Notes under the pieces: generated by a model
Seen by the model: only the letters and a program-made list of their open reading frames with translations
Told to the model about the DNA's origin: nothing
The model's database searches: none
In this document: one piece after another, positions 53,754 through 61,736 of the stretch
How positions within the stretch are numbered: position 1 is the first letter of the stretch
How the letters are laid out: every line of letters starts with the position of its first letter
Program-made: the position numbers and the translations under genes
DNA from: Halomonas huangheensis
GTDB lineage: Bacteria > Pseudomonadota > Gammaproteobacteria > Pseudomonadales > Halomonadaceae
Reading direction: 5' to 3'
NCBI RefSeq assembly: GCF_001431725.1
Contig: NZ_CP013106.1
Span: forward strand, 3,348,001 to 3,412,000
DNA: 64,000 bases

Positions 53754-54020
53754 TCAGAAGCCAGTATCGGAAAATCCCGCCGCCTCTGAAAACGGGGTTC
53801 TTCCGGTTCCAGCTTCCACATCGTTGCTAGTGTGCGTGCTGCGCGGTGTATCCTCTCGGCCCGCGTGGGCCGGACGGTTCACAAAGGCGGCAATCTCTGA
53901 CTCAGCGTTCCTCTCCCCCTCGGCCGATAGCTCGACAGCCGGTAAAAAAGCGGCTTCAGTGTGGGCTTCATGCGCTTCGTCGAGCATATCCAGGGCTACC
54001 ATAAAATGGCGTTGTTTCAT
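53754..54020 (-). CDS. Small protein carrying TrbL C-terminal motifs
   Basis: An 88-residue protein with an AAGGAG site and ATG at 54020, 12 bp after trbL. Two stretches match the TrbL C-terminus just upstream: EIAAFVNRPAHAG against EIARFVNRGQQDT at the very end of TrbL, and AGTGRTPFSEAAGF against AGTGDTPFAQAAGF about 100 residues earlier. The order of the two is swapped. It may be a duplicated and shuffled trbL tail now expressed alone. Function unknown. Confidence 0.6.
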   Translation of the reverse strand: MKQRHFMVALDMLDEAHEAHTEAAFLPAVELSAEGERNAESEIAAFVNRPAHAGREDTPRSTHTSNDVEAGTGRTPFSEAAGFSDTGF

Positions 54021-54032
54021 CGTGGGGTCTCC

Positions 54033-55535
54033 TTAGGTGTCCTGCTGGCCACGGTTCACAAAGCGTGCGATCTCGTCGCTACGGTCCTGCTGGTGTTCAC
54101 TACCGCCCAGGCTGTCGCTGTCGCTGTCGAATGAGGGAGCAGAGTCGTCCGCTTCTGCGACATCACTACCACCTTCCGGCTCCATGCCCTTGCGAATTGA
54201 GGACGCCAAGCGACCACCAGCGGTTTGATCAACCTTGTTCTGGAATTTTCCGGCCATCTTCATCCCAACCCCTTTGGCCAGCTCGCCAGCCGTTCCAGCT
54301 CCCAAGGATGCTGCTCGCTTGATTCCGCTACCGCCACCAGATCGGGAGCCAGAACCAGCGAAACCAGCCGCCTGCGCAAATGGGGTGTCACCGGTGCCAG
54401 CTTCATCTCCGGTGGAGCTGCTGCCACTCCCACCACCGCTGCTGTCACCTCCAGTGCCAAAGCTCGGCATGTCGGCTCCAGACCCCGACATATTGGACTG
54501 TGCCTTCTCGAAGGCAGCCTTGATGGCTGACCCGCCACCTACCGCATTCGCCGCACCGCCCAACATCGCGCTTCCAGCCATCTTGCCCACCGTGAGGGCC
54601 ATACCTGCCGCTGTCATGGCTGCTCCTACCGCAGCACCGGCACCGAATGACCCGATGCCCATCGCTCCCACGCTGCCACCCGACACCAGGCCGGAAATCA
54701 TCGGTGGAATCTTGTTAACCAGAAATAGCAGGATCACCGAAACGACCAGCATCACGACCAACTCCTGGGACGCCATGTTCTCGCTCATCTGCGAGTAATA
54801 GTGAGTAATGAACTCTCTACCGATAGCGACCAGAAGCACCATTGCCATCAACTGAGCCGCTATGCCGAGAATGGCCTTGTAGTAATTGATCGCCATATCT
54901 GAGGTCCAGCGAGAGCCACCGAATCCCAGGAAAAACACTCCCGCATAAAGCAGTATCCAACTAGCGGCTAGCAGCAGGAGCAGGTTGACGGAGATAATCG
55001 CCAACACCAGCAATACGGCCAAGGCCATACCTTCCATCACCAACGCAGTGGCAAACTGTTTCCAGCTCAACTCTGACGTAGCCTTCACTGTCTGGTCGTA
55101 CAGTTCAAAACCGATATCGAGGATGCTGGAAGGCCCCAAGTTGCCGCTAGAGAGGCCACCGGCTTGTGCCCCAAGGGTTTGCAATGACTGTACGATGGTT
55201 CCCGCGATGTTCATGCCCTGAGTCGCGTTCGTCAGCAACCACCAAAAAAAGCCTGTAAAGATGGTGAAACGAACAAGCTCGGCAAAGAACTCACCAATGT
55301 CGGCCTTGCGCAGCGCCATCATGCCGAACGTCCAGACCATCGAGATCACTACCAGGGTCCAGAACAACCGACTGGCGGCCGCTTCTATGGCAGGCCCCCA
55401 CGCTGATGCCGCGGAATGAAAGCGGTCCAACACATCATCCATGATGTTGCTGCTGGATAGCTCCTGAGCCATTGCGGTATCGGACAGCAGGACGACGGCG
55501 ATCACGCCCAAACCACCAAAGACGAATCGTTTCAT
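54033..55535 (-). CDS. trbL: Conjugative transfer protein TrbL (VirB6-like)
   Basis: A 500-residue inner-membrane protein. It has a signal-like N-terminus (MKRFVFGG to AMA at 22), six or more hydrophobic segments (about 40-310) and a long Gly/Ser/Ala-rich C-terminus. It is the polytopic core of the IncP mating-pair T4SS. GAGGGAGGG precedes the ATG at 55535. trbJ-trbK-trbL order is as in RP4, but the rest of the trb operon is missing. Confidence 0.88.
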   Translation of the reverse strand: MKRFVFGGLGVIAVVLLSDTAMAQELSSSNIMDDVLDRFHSAASAWGPAIEAAASRLFWTLVVISMVWTFGMMALRKADIGEFFAELVRFTIFTGFFWWLLTNATQGMNIAGTIVQSLQTLGAQAGGLSSGNLGPSSILDIGFELYDQTVKATSELSWKQFATALVMEGMALAVLLVLAIISVNLLLLLAASWILLYAGVFFLGFGGSRWTSDMAINYYKAILGIAAQLMAMVLLVAIGREFITHYYSQMSENMASQELVVMLVVSVILLFLVNKIPPMISGLVSGGSVGAMGIGSFGAGAAVGAAMTAAGMALTVGKMAGSAMLGGAANAVGGGSAIKAAFEKAQSNMSGSGADMPSFGTGGDSSGGGSGSSSTGDEAGTGDTPFAQAAGFAGSGSRSGGGSGIKRAASLGAGTAGELAKGVGMKMAGKFQNKVDQTAGGRLASSIRKGMEPEGGSDVAEADDSAPSFDSDSDSLGGSEHQQDRSDEIARFVNRGQQDT

Positions 55536-55548
55536 GCAACGCCCTCCC

Positions 55549-55779
55549 TCAATATCTGCCGGGGGAGCTGGGTTCAAACTCCCATTCCCGCATGCGTTGG
55601 GCCTTCTCGAACGACCGGCAGGCTTCGGTAAAGGCTTTTCGGTTCGATTCTCGGCTCAGCTCGCGGATAGCCTGCTGAAAGGCAACTGGCGCACACGTGA
55701 TCGCGCTCGCCTCTGGTACCATTTCCTGCTCACAACCTACCAAGGCAACAGCTGCCACAAGTGGGATGATCTTCTTCAT
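55549..55779 (-). CDS. trbK: Entry-exclusion lipoprotein, TrbK-like
   Basis: A 76-residue lipoprotein: MKKIIPLVAAVALVGC with a lipobox at 13-16. Position between trbJ and trbL, size and lipobox match TrbK, which prevents entry of related plasmids. Its last 15 residues (MREWEFEPSSPGRY) resemble the TrbJ end (MRTWSYQPSSADRY). An AAGGAG site precedes the ATG. Confidence 0.78.
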   Translation of the reverse strand: MKKIIPLVAAVALVGCEQEMVPEASAITCAPVAFQQAIRELSRESNRKAFTEACRSFEKAQRMREWEFEPSSPGRY

Positions 55780-55790
55780 CGCGGCTCTCC

Positions 55791-56558
55791 TTAGTAGCGA
55801 TCTGCTGAGCTGGGTTGGTAACTCCAGGTACGCATCTGCCTTTCCCGTGCTTCCCCTCTGGCGTTTGCATCCAGTTCAGCAGCGAGACGGGCGGCTTCAG
55901 CGTTCTGCTGAGCAATCAGCAAGCTGCGGATTTGCAGGAGTTGGTTGGCTTGGTTACTGGCGAGCTGGTTGGCGTAACCAATAGCGGCAAGCTGGCCATC
56001 CGCGCCCTGGGCAGCAGATTGCAGACGTTCAAGCTGTCGAGCATCAGACACCAGGTTATCCTGTTGCTGATCCAGCCCGCGGAAGAGCGCATCGTTGGCC
56101 GCTTTCTGCGATTCAGACGCCAGGCGACGATTTTCATCCATCGCCGTACGTTCGGCATCCGTGCAACCTCCACCATTGAAGCAGGGAGAACTCCGGTAAT
56201 ACGCCACGTCCTGGAACTTGCCCAAGTAGGCATCGAGGCTGCCGAGCTGGTTCTGGTAATGCTGAAGCGTGTTGGTTGCCTGAATCAGATCGTTAATCGT
56301 GGATTGTGCCCTGTCCCAGATATAGGCCGCTGGGGCCATGGTGTTTTGCAACTGGTTTTCATACTGCTGGAGCTGGGCCTGGTACTGCTCGATCTGCTTG
56401 AGGGTCTGGGCCACGGATTCCATTGCAGTCATGATGTTCTGTGACAGGTTGCCACCATCGATGACAGGGATGCCCGCTTGGGCAGGCATGGAAGTGGTCA
56501 ACGCCAAGGACATGACGAGGGCAGCCGTTTTAGCCGCTAAAATTCGTTCTCTTCTCAT
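55791..56558 (-). CDS. trbJ: Conjugative transfer protein TrbJ (VirB5-like)
   Basis: A 255-residue exported coiled-coil protein. A signal peptide (about 8-28, ending PAQAG) is followed by a long helical region rich in Gln (IEQYQAQLQQYENQL), a CFNGGGC pair around 136-142 and further helices. It is the minor pilus/adhesin component of the Trb T4SS. A KorB operator lies inside codons 6-10. Confidence 0.88.
   Translation of the reverse strand: MRRERILAAKTAALVMSLALTTSMPAQAGIPVIDGGNLSQNIMTAMESVAQTLKQIEQYQAQLQQYENQLQNTMAPAAYIWDRAQSTINDLIQATNTLQHYQNQLGSLDAYLGKFQDVAYYRSSPCFNGGGCTDAERTAMDENRRLASESQKAANDALFRGLDQQQDNLVSDARQLERLQSAAQGADGQLAAIGYANQLASNQANQLLQIRSLLIAQQNAEAARLAAELDANARGEARERQMRTWSYQPSSADRY
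56529..56541. promoter_or_regulatory. KorB operator 1
   Basis: TTTAGCCGCTAAA, an exact match to the IncP KorB operator TTTAGCSGCTAAA, at the start of trbJ. Confidence 0.8.
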
Positions 56559-56606
56559 GATTGAGTGCTCTTAGCTTCATCGTGACTAAGTTGCACTCAC
56601 CAACCT

Positions 56607-56641
56607 GTAGCGGCTCGCTCATGAAGATTGCGAGCCACTAC
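56607..56641. promoter_or_regulatory. Hairpin upstream of trbJ
   Basis: GTAGCGGCTCGC (56607-56618) pairs with GCGAGCCACTAC (56630-56641), one mismatch, in the 286-bp gap between the relaxase stop and trbJ. It may terminate the relaxase transcript or regulate trbJ. Nothing else is evident in 56559-56844. Confidence 0.5.
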
Positions 56642-56844
56642 CCCTGCCGGAGAACCCAGCGGTGAAGTGTGGACCTCTACAGGGATAGCTCGTCACTTAC
56701 TATCCCGGCGTCCGACCTGCGCGACACCGTTAGAATGCGCGGCCAATGGTTGTTTAACATCGGTGTCATTGTCCTGGAGAACGGTTAGGCTTCCCAAGGG
56801 TTAATCGCATCTACTGTTTGTTGCCGCCTTCCAAAGAGAAAGCA

Positions 56845-58626
56845 CTATAGTGACCGTCCCTTCTGTTGTCTTTTTGCCCTCTTGGCGTCCATCTCTGCCC
56901 GTAAATTGGCTTTGCGGCGCTCTTGCTCGCTCGGCCTCTGTAGGGGCGGTGTCGGAGTCTTGCCCGTTTGTCCCTCAAGGTGAAGCACATCGGCCTGGGA
57001 CAGCGATTGCAGACGGTTCCGGCGCACCGGGGGTGGCGGCTGACCGATGGGCGGCACTCCCGCGCGTTTGCTTCGGGTCTTGGCCGGGGCGGTGTTCTCG
57101 CCGTTCGCCAGGGCTTGGCGGCGACGTTCCAGCCCGGCGTCCGCAAACCGGATAGGCAACTGTCCATCCGCTGCCGCCTTGATCACCCGCGCTTTGAACT
57201 CGGGCGAACCGTTCACGGTGATGCGCTCGCCGTAGCGTTCCATCGCCATTCTTAGCGCGTTCTGGATGCCTGCCTGGTCGGACTCCCTGGACACCTGTAG
57301 CCGGTCGCCATCGTCGCGCACGGCGCTGGCTCCGGCCCGGTAAATGATGGTGCCCTTCTTGGTGACGTTGTCGATCACCGGCGCATGGCCGGGCTTTGCC
57401 TGTCCCTCACCCTTCAAGGTGTTGCCCTTGAGGCCCTGGGCGGCCTCTCTGGCTCGCAACGCGGCCAGGGCCTCGATATCGCCCTGCAAGGCTTCCCGTT
57501 TTAGCCAGTCGGCCCAGGTGCGGCGCCCGTGTGCTTCATGGATCGCCTGGCGTTCCTCACGGTACTGCTTCTGGATCGCGTCAATGTCGGCTTTCAGGGC
57601 GCTGCTGGCCTGCGCATACAGCACCTTCTTGGTCAGCCTGCCGCTGGTGAGCTTGATGGTCGCCCGCCGGGCCTTGCCCTTCTTCTTGGCGTTCTCAATC
57701 CGGCGGTCTTTCTGCCGCCGGGCTTTGTCCAAGGCCGCCGTCTTGTTGGCTGCCGCGCTCTGCTGTTCTGATTTGAACCGGGCGTAAAGCTCGGTGGTGT
57801 TCACGCGCAGCCGTACCGGGTCTTTGCGGTACTGGCGGTGGGGCTTGCCCTGTTGCGCCTGGTCAGGCTCGAACGGGCCGAAACGGGCCTCTAGCTTCGG
57901 CTTGGAGAAATTCCGCCCCAAGGTGCTCGCCTTGACCGCCGCGTCATCACCGGCCACGACAACCAGCCCATTCCCCCGCGCCCGGAGTTCCAGGCCATTG
58001 TCACGCATGACCTGGTGTAGCTCAGCCCAGGACTGCGCGGTTTTGATGTCGTCCAGGCACTCGCGCTTGATCCAACCGATCAGGCTTTCAATACCGGCAT
58101 GACGCTCCATGTCGGTGGCTCGCGCCTCGGCCCCGCGTCGGCGCGGCATGTGGTTGTCCTGCTGCAACCCATAGTCCCGTTCCATGACCTCGCACAGCTC
58201 GGCTAGCGTCTGGTGTGGGTAGTAGGGTTCGTGGATGATGTTGCGCGTCGGGTGGATCTTGTTGACGGCGATATGGATGTGCAGGTTGTCGGTATCGTTG
58301 TGAACGGCGCTGATGCGCTGATGCTCACCAAAGCCCAGCCCCTTGCAAATGCGGTCCTCGATGGCCACCAGGGTATCGGCCTTAACCTGTTCCCCGGCCC
58401 GGAAGCTGACAATCAAGTGATAGGTCTTGTCGCTCTTCGCTCGGGTATTGGCGAACTGGGTCGCTAGTACCTCGCTGACGGCATCCTGGACCGAATACGC
58501 CTCGCAGTTGGTCAGCCGTACCGCGCCAAGACGGTGCTCCTTGCTTTGCTCGTCGGTGATGTAGTTCACCAGACCAGCAAAGTCTGACTTGCCCAGGGAG
58601 CGCATGGGGACGTGTTTGGCGATCAT
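56845..58626 (-). CDS. traI: TraI-like relaxase (MOBP, IncP type)
   Basis: A 593-residue relaxase. The N-terminal domain has LGKSDFAGLVNYIT (with catalytic Tyr), FRAGE and the three-His metal motif HNDTDNLHIHIAVNKIHP. The C-terminal part contains a basic helical linker and a large-polyvalent-protein (LPD7-like) domain around 430-500. It nicks oriT and leads DNA transfer. The ATG at 58626 lies 18 bp downstream of KorB operator 2. It is shorter than RP4 TraI (732 residues). Confidence 0.9.
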   Translation of the reverse strand: MIAKHVPMRSLGKSDFAGLVNYITDEQSKEHRLGAVRLTNCEAYSVQDAVSEVLATQFANTRAKSDKTYHLIVSFRAGEQVKADTLVAIEDRICKGLGFGEHQRISAVHNDTDNLHIHIAVNKIHPTRNIIHEPYYPHQTLAELCEVMERDYGLQQDNHMPRRRGAEARATDMERHAGIESLIGWIKRECLDDIKTAQSWAELHQVMRDNGLELRARGNGLVVVAGDDAAVKASTLGRNFSKPKLEARFGPFEPDQAQQGKPHRQYRKDPVRLRVNTTELYARFKSEQQSAAANKTAALDKARRQKDRRIENAKKKGKARRATIKLTSGRLTKKVLYAQASSALKADIDAIQKQYREERQAIHEAHGRRTWADWLKREALQGDIEALAALRAREAAQGLKGNTLKGEGQAKPGHAPVIDNVTKKGTIIYRAGASAVRDDGDRLQVSRESDQAGIQNALRMAMERYGERITVNGSPEFKARVIKAAADGQLPIRFADAGLERRRQALANGENTAPAKTRSKRAGVPPIGQPPPPVRRNRLQSLSQADVLHLEGQTGKTPTPPLQRPSEQERRKANLRAEMDAKRAKRQQKGRSL

Positions 58627-58643
58627 CAGTGCCAGCCCCACAT

Positions 58644-58656
58644 TTTAGCGGCTAAA
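58644..58656. promoter_or_regulatory. KorB operator 2
   Basis: TTTAGCGGCTAAA, an exact KorB operator, between the traJ-like gene and the relaxase start. Confidence 0.85.
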
Positions 58657-58660
58657 AAAA

Positions 58661-59032
58661 TCACGATCTGGCCCTTGGCTGCACCACGGATTTCAACACC
58701 TGACTCATTTCCTCCTGAGTGGCTTCGATCCTTCCAAGCAGACTAAGGATGGTAGCCGCCCCGAAGTGAGCCGTTCTCACGTCATCTGTCAGCCAGAGCT
58801 TGAGCAAGCCCCCTAAACGCCCCAAGTCACCATTTACACGAACCAGCTCGCGGACATACTCGTAGTCCATAACGCCACTGACCTGATAGCCCTGCCCCAC
58901 TTCCCGCAGATAACAGGCAACGCTTAGCCCCGCCTGCCTGGCGTTGGACTCAATCAGTTCCCTCTCTTCCGGAAGGCAGTACACCTTGAGCGGAGTACTG
59001 TTCTTCCGTGTCACTATTTGCTTCTCACTCAT
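58661..59032 (-). CDS. traJ: TraJ-like relaxosome protein
   Basis: A 123-residue protein, the same length as RP4 TraJ, with an RHH-type N-terminus (TPLKVYCLPEERELIESNARQAG, then LSVACYLREVG). TraJ binds beside the nick site and recruits TraI. The ATG at 59032 has AGGAG upstream; the open frame beyond it runs into oriT and is not coding. Confidence 0.85.
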   Translation of the reverse strand: MSEKQIVTRKNSTPLKVYCLPEERELIESNARQAGLSVACYLREVGQGYQVSGVMDYEYVRELVRVNGDLGRLGGLLKLWLTDDVRTAHFGAATILSLLGRIEATQEEMSQVLKSVVQPRARS

Positions 59033-59106
59033 GCCAGCTCCTATCTCAGGTTCCATGCCTCGCAGAGCAGGATGTCCGTTGAGCACCGCAGGTGCGAATA
59101 AGGACC

Positions 59107-59160
59107 AGTGAAGAGGAACACCACGCTTGCGAGGTGGGACTACTTCACACATCCTGCCCG
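59107..59160 (+). other. oriT, IncP/RP4-like
   Basis: Inverted repeat GTGAAG (59108-59113) and CTTCAC (59143-59148), the inner CCAC-GGTGG pair, and the nick motif CATCCTG/C at 59150-59157 (IncP consensus YATCCTGY). The block GTGAAGAGGAACACC and TACTTCACACATCCTGCCCG lines up base for base with most of RP4 oriT. The nick would fall between 59156 and 59157 on the plus strand, so the rightward region leads. Confidence 0.85.
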
Positions 59161-59409
59161 CACTTCAGCGTTGATTCTTGTAGGTACGCCATGTGCAAAG
59201 CAGCGCTATTTCTCTGTATTTCGTTGCACGGTCCTGTTTTTTCCTGTGCATCCGTGACGAACAGTCTAGAACCCTGATGAAATCGACACTTACGGCGGTA
59301 ATGCAGCGCTACAGAAGCGGTAAAGCAGCGATCTAACAGCGATTTCACCATAGCGGAACCCTTGCGCTTTCCACATTGAATTACACAGCTTTCCACGCGA
59401 TTTCCGCAC

Positions 59410-59457
59410 TGCCCCTCAAATGTCAATGAATCAGAAGCGCTGCCCCTCAAGTGTCAA
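59410..59457 (-). repeat. Two TrfA-type iterons
   Basis: Minus-strand TTGACATTTGAGGGGCA (59410-59426) and TTGACACTTGAGGGGCA (59441-59457) match the RK2 oriV iteron TGACANNTGAGGGGC. A third, with one change, is at 60504-60520 on the plus strand. Confidence 0.7.
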
Positions 59458-59589
59458 CATCACTGCCGCGCAAACCATTCCTTCCATCTGATAGGTTTAC
59501 TGCGTGTCAATTGACGTGAATTGACGTGGTTGGCCTTTTCTTTCTTGGCGTGCTAAACACGGCGAATGCCGTTCATCTACTTACTACCT

Positions 59590-59613
59590 AAGTACTTACT
59601 ATACTTAGTACTT
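59590..59613. repeat. Inverted repeat in AT-rich DNA
   Basis: AAGTACT (59590-59596) and AGTACTT (59607-59613). It is located just after the stop of the next leftward gene and may act as its terminator or as a regulator site. The stretch 59161-59649 otherwise holds no gene. Confidence 0.4.
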
Positions 59614-59649
59614 TCTAGCCTCTTTACTTATTAGCGTTGGATTTTCCGC

Positions 59650-60027
59650 CTACGGACTATCCGGAGTTGGATTAACCGCATTCGGAAAATCCGAACGTGG
59701 TGGGTCAAGCTCAAAGTCCCCCGGTCGGTCGGTGACTAGCCATGTGGTGCGCACGAACTTTCCACATTCACCACGCTCCCGCTGAATGCACAGATACCCC
59801 GCCTGTTGAAGTTCCTTCAGCCCCGCTCTCGTAGCATCTCGACCAGAGCCGACCTCCTTCTCTTTTGAAAGGTGCGATAGCCTGAGTTGCCAGTTATCGG
59901 GCAGAGAAAGCACGAACACCAGAATGCCCAAGGCTTTCCAGGAAATTCGCCGATCTCGAATCAATTCATTATTGAGCGTTGTAAAGTTTGAGCGCACCCG
60001 ACGACGGATGATGGCGGTATCGTCCAC
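59650..60027 (-). CDS. Helix-turn-helix protein, replication-associated type
   Basis: A 125-residue protein. The winged-helix core (ISWKALGILVFVLSLPDNWQLRLSHLSKEK, then GRDATRAGLKELQQAGYL) is like the N-terminal domains of plasmid and phage replication proteins (DnaD/RepA type). The ending is Pro-rich. It lies among oriV-like signals and follows a small HTH gene by 9 bp. It is not TrfA. Role in replication or its control is inferred. Confidence 0.6.
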   Translation of the reverse strand: MDDTAIIRRRVRSNFTTLNNELIRDRRISWKALGILVFVLSLPDNWQLRLSHLSKEKEVGSGRDATRAGLKELQQAGYLCIQRERGECGKFVRTTWLVTDRPGDFELDPPRSDFPNAVNPTPDSP

Positions 60028-60036
60028 AGTTCCCCC

Positions 60037-60249
60037 TCAGGACTCGTCAATCAGTCCAGCAACGTCAGTTGCACGGAAATAGACACGCCTTCCAACCTTC
60101 CTCTTGGCGGCATTCCATTTCAAAGCAAATTCTGATTGGCTCTGCAAGGATATTCGTAGCCCATCGGGGCTACGCTTCAATAACTCCGATAAATCGGTTA
60201 GTGAAAGTAATGGCCCATAACGCTCAAGCAACTGTTCTTCGGTTGTCAT
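60037..60249 (-). CDS. Small AlpA/excisionase-like DNA-binding protein
   Basis: A 70-residue protein, TEEQLLERYGPLLSLTDLSELLKRSPDGLR then VGRRVYFRATDVAGLID, with the helix-turn-helix pattern of plasmid-associated AlpA/Xis-like proteins. The ATG at 60249 is preceded by GGAGG. It may regulate replication or excision of the island. Confidence 0.6.
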   Translation of the reverse strand: MTTEEQLLERYGPLLSLTDLSELLKRSPDGLRISLQSQSEFALKWNAAKRKVGRRVYFRATDVAGLIDES

Positions 60250-60651
60250 AAACACCTCCAGATAACGTACAACTAAACTCCATGCTTAATATTTACGACA
60301 TCCTTAGCAAACTTTCAACCACATGATTTTTCTGTAAAAAAAGTATAGCTATACATCCCTTGAAAAGTTTACCTATACTTCATCAAAGGCCTTGGTTAAA
60401 AAATAAAAGTTCATGTGAAAATAAAAAAGACCATTTCCATCAAGCGCTAACAAACGGCTTTAACGGGTTTTATTAAGCACAATATTTAGTCACTGCAATT
60501 TCATTGGCACTTGAGGGGCATTTTTTATAACCACAATATTTCAAGCACATGAGCACTTGAAAAAGTATGACTAGTATGAGAACTGCTATGAGAGTGAAGA
60601 TGGTATTGAGTATGCGTACCACTGAGCTCACACCAGAAAAGCAGAGGAAAC

Positions 60652-60664
60652 TTTAGCCGCTAAA
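60652..60664. promoter_or_regulatory. KorB operator 3
   Basis: TTTAGCCGCTAAA, an exact KorB operator match, in the AT-rich region upstream of the small HTH gene. Confidence 0.8.
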
Positions 60665-60707
60665 TTTCCCCTATTTATTGCTGAGGGACGTTCACCCTCC
60701 AGCCGAT

Positions 60708-60739
60708 GTAGTATGTTGTACGCTACTACAACATACTAC
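60708..60739. repeat. 12-bp inverted repeat
   Basis: GTAGTATGTTGT (60708-60719) and ACAACATACTAC (60728-60739), perfect, 8-base spacer. The sequence ACGCTAC also flanks the right arm. Candidate operator. Confidence 0.55.
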
Positions 60740-60806
60740 ACGCTACATAAATCCCATAACTTAAAGTTCTGGTATCGGCCAAAAGCTGCCTTTTAGGCGT
60801 CTCTGA

Positions 60807-60867
60807 TATAACGCAGTGCTGAGGCGCGCGAGCTGTGCGAGCGTCGCCTCCAGCGCATGGTTAGAGC
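60807..60867 (-). other. attC-like site 3 (right array)
   Basis: The site lies between TAACGC (60809) and GTTAG (60860). Arms GCTGAGGCG and CGCCTCCAGC pair with one extrahelical G. It closes the third cassette. Confidence 0.65.
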
Positions 60868-60887
60868 TAGTCCGTCAGCTCGCTCAG

Positions 60888-61115
60888 TCACTGATCCCGC
60901 ACCACCCGCAACCCATCGCCCGCGTCCACATCATTGATGTATGCGTTCACGTTCATCGTGCCCACTGTCACGTTGACTTCCGCGCCCGGGTGGAGCGTGG
61001 CCGTAACCTCCGTACCGTCCTCCATTTCCACGCGGATGGAGATCGCGCTCGTCTGCTGATTATGGAAATTCAGCTTATCGCCTAGTTTAAGATGTTCCTG
61101 GATATTGCTGGCCAT
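60888..61115 (-). CDS. Small hypothetical protein, integron-like cassette 3
   Basis: A 75-residue protein from the ATG at 61115, with GAGGAGG just before it and the attC 2 GTTAG core 14 bp further upstream. The sequence (VEMEDGTEVTATLHPGAEVNVTVG) suggests a small beta-rich domain. No family recognised. The gene fits exactly between two attC-like sites. Confidence 0.6.
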   Translation of the reverse strand: MASNIQEHLKLGDKLNFHNQQTSAISIRVEMEDGTEVTATLHPGAEVNVTVGTMNVNAYINDVDAGDGLRVVRDQ

Positions 61116-61130
61116 TCTGTTCCTCCTCTC

Positions 61131-61252
61131 TCTAACGCCCAATTAAGGTGTGAGGCACGCAATACCAATGCTTCCGCAGACCACCTTAATCACTAAAATC
61201 AACGCATAGTGAAAATACCATGCGTGCCGAATCACTCTTAAACTGTTTATTA
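61131..61252 (-). other. attC-like site 2 (right array)
   Basis: About 122 bp between CTAACG (61132) and GTTTA (61246). Outer arms AATTAAGGTGTGAGGCACGC and GCGTGCC with a later CTTAA pair imperfectly over about 20 bp, in a long VCR-like site. Core ends are less canonical than in sites 1 and 3. Confidence 0.5.
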
Positions 61253-61261
61253 TGCAGCTTT

Positions 61262-61639
61262 CTAATACGGTAACTCATCAGCTTCAATGCCAACATGATC
61301 AGGAGCTAGATATTGAGGAAACCTGACTGCTCGGATTGTATCGTGACCAAGTAACACTGCCTTACACACTCTGTGCATACCATCCATTACCCTACCTTTA
61401 TGACACAGAATGATTGGGTATGATAAGTCAGTTTTTTGGATGAGTTTCGTGTGCTCTATAATATTTCTACAGGTTGGTTTTTCACCACCTAGCTCAAACC
61501 AAAATTCTTCGTCTAACTCACTGATATCTGCTAGAGAGATTTCGATAACTGTAAAATCTTTAGCTAGTTCAATTAGCCGGAAAACATCCCACGATAACAG
61601 CCCTTCATCTGAGCTTCGAAAATGATACTGTTGTCTCAT
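61262..61639 (-). CDS. ParB-nuclease-fold-like protein, integron-like cassette 2
   Basis: A 125-residue protein. The ATG at 61639 has AAGGAG and begins 17 bp from the attC 1 core GTTATGC. The segment YPIILCHKGRVMDGMHRVCKAVLLGHDTIRAVRF resembles the ParB/Srx-like fold (DG-x-HR motif), often seen in stand-alone cassette proteins. Low GC. Function unknown. Confidence 0.62.
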   Translation of the reverse strand: MRQQYHFRSSDEGLLSWDVFRLIELAKDFTVIEISLADISELDEEFWFELGGEKPTCRNIIEHTKLIQKTDLSYPIILCHKGRVMDGMHRVCKAVLLGHDTIRAVRFPQYLAPDHVGIEADELPY

Positions 61640-61653
61640 AATTCTCCTTGCTG

Positions 61654-61736
61654 CATAACGCCGCCAGCACGCGCGGCTTTGTAGTGAAGGCAAAGCCGCA
61701 ACGGAAAAGCCGTCGCCGTGCCTGGCATTGTTAGGA
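61654..61736 (-). other. attC-like site 1 (right array)
   Basis: Between TAACGCC (61656) and GTTAGGA (61730). GCCA-GCACG pairs with CGTGCCTGGC with one extrahelical G, and CGGCTTTG with CAAAGCCG inside. The stop codon of cassette 1 directly abuts the core. Confidence 0.68.

Larger units (their letters stand above)
60256..60806. other. AT-rich region, candidate replication origin
   Basis: About 550 bp, clearly richer in A+T than the flanks, without a supported gene. It contains one iteron (60504-60520), a KorB operator (60652-60664) and a 12-bp inverted repeat (60708-60739). Together with the two iterons at 59410 this may be a reduced oriV. Confidence 0.5.
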
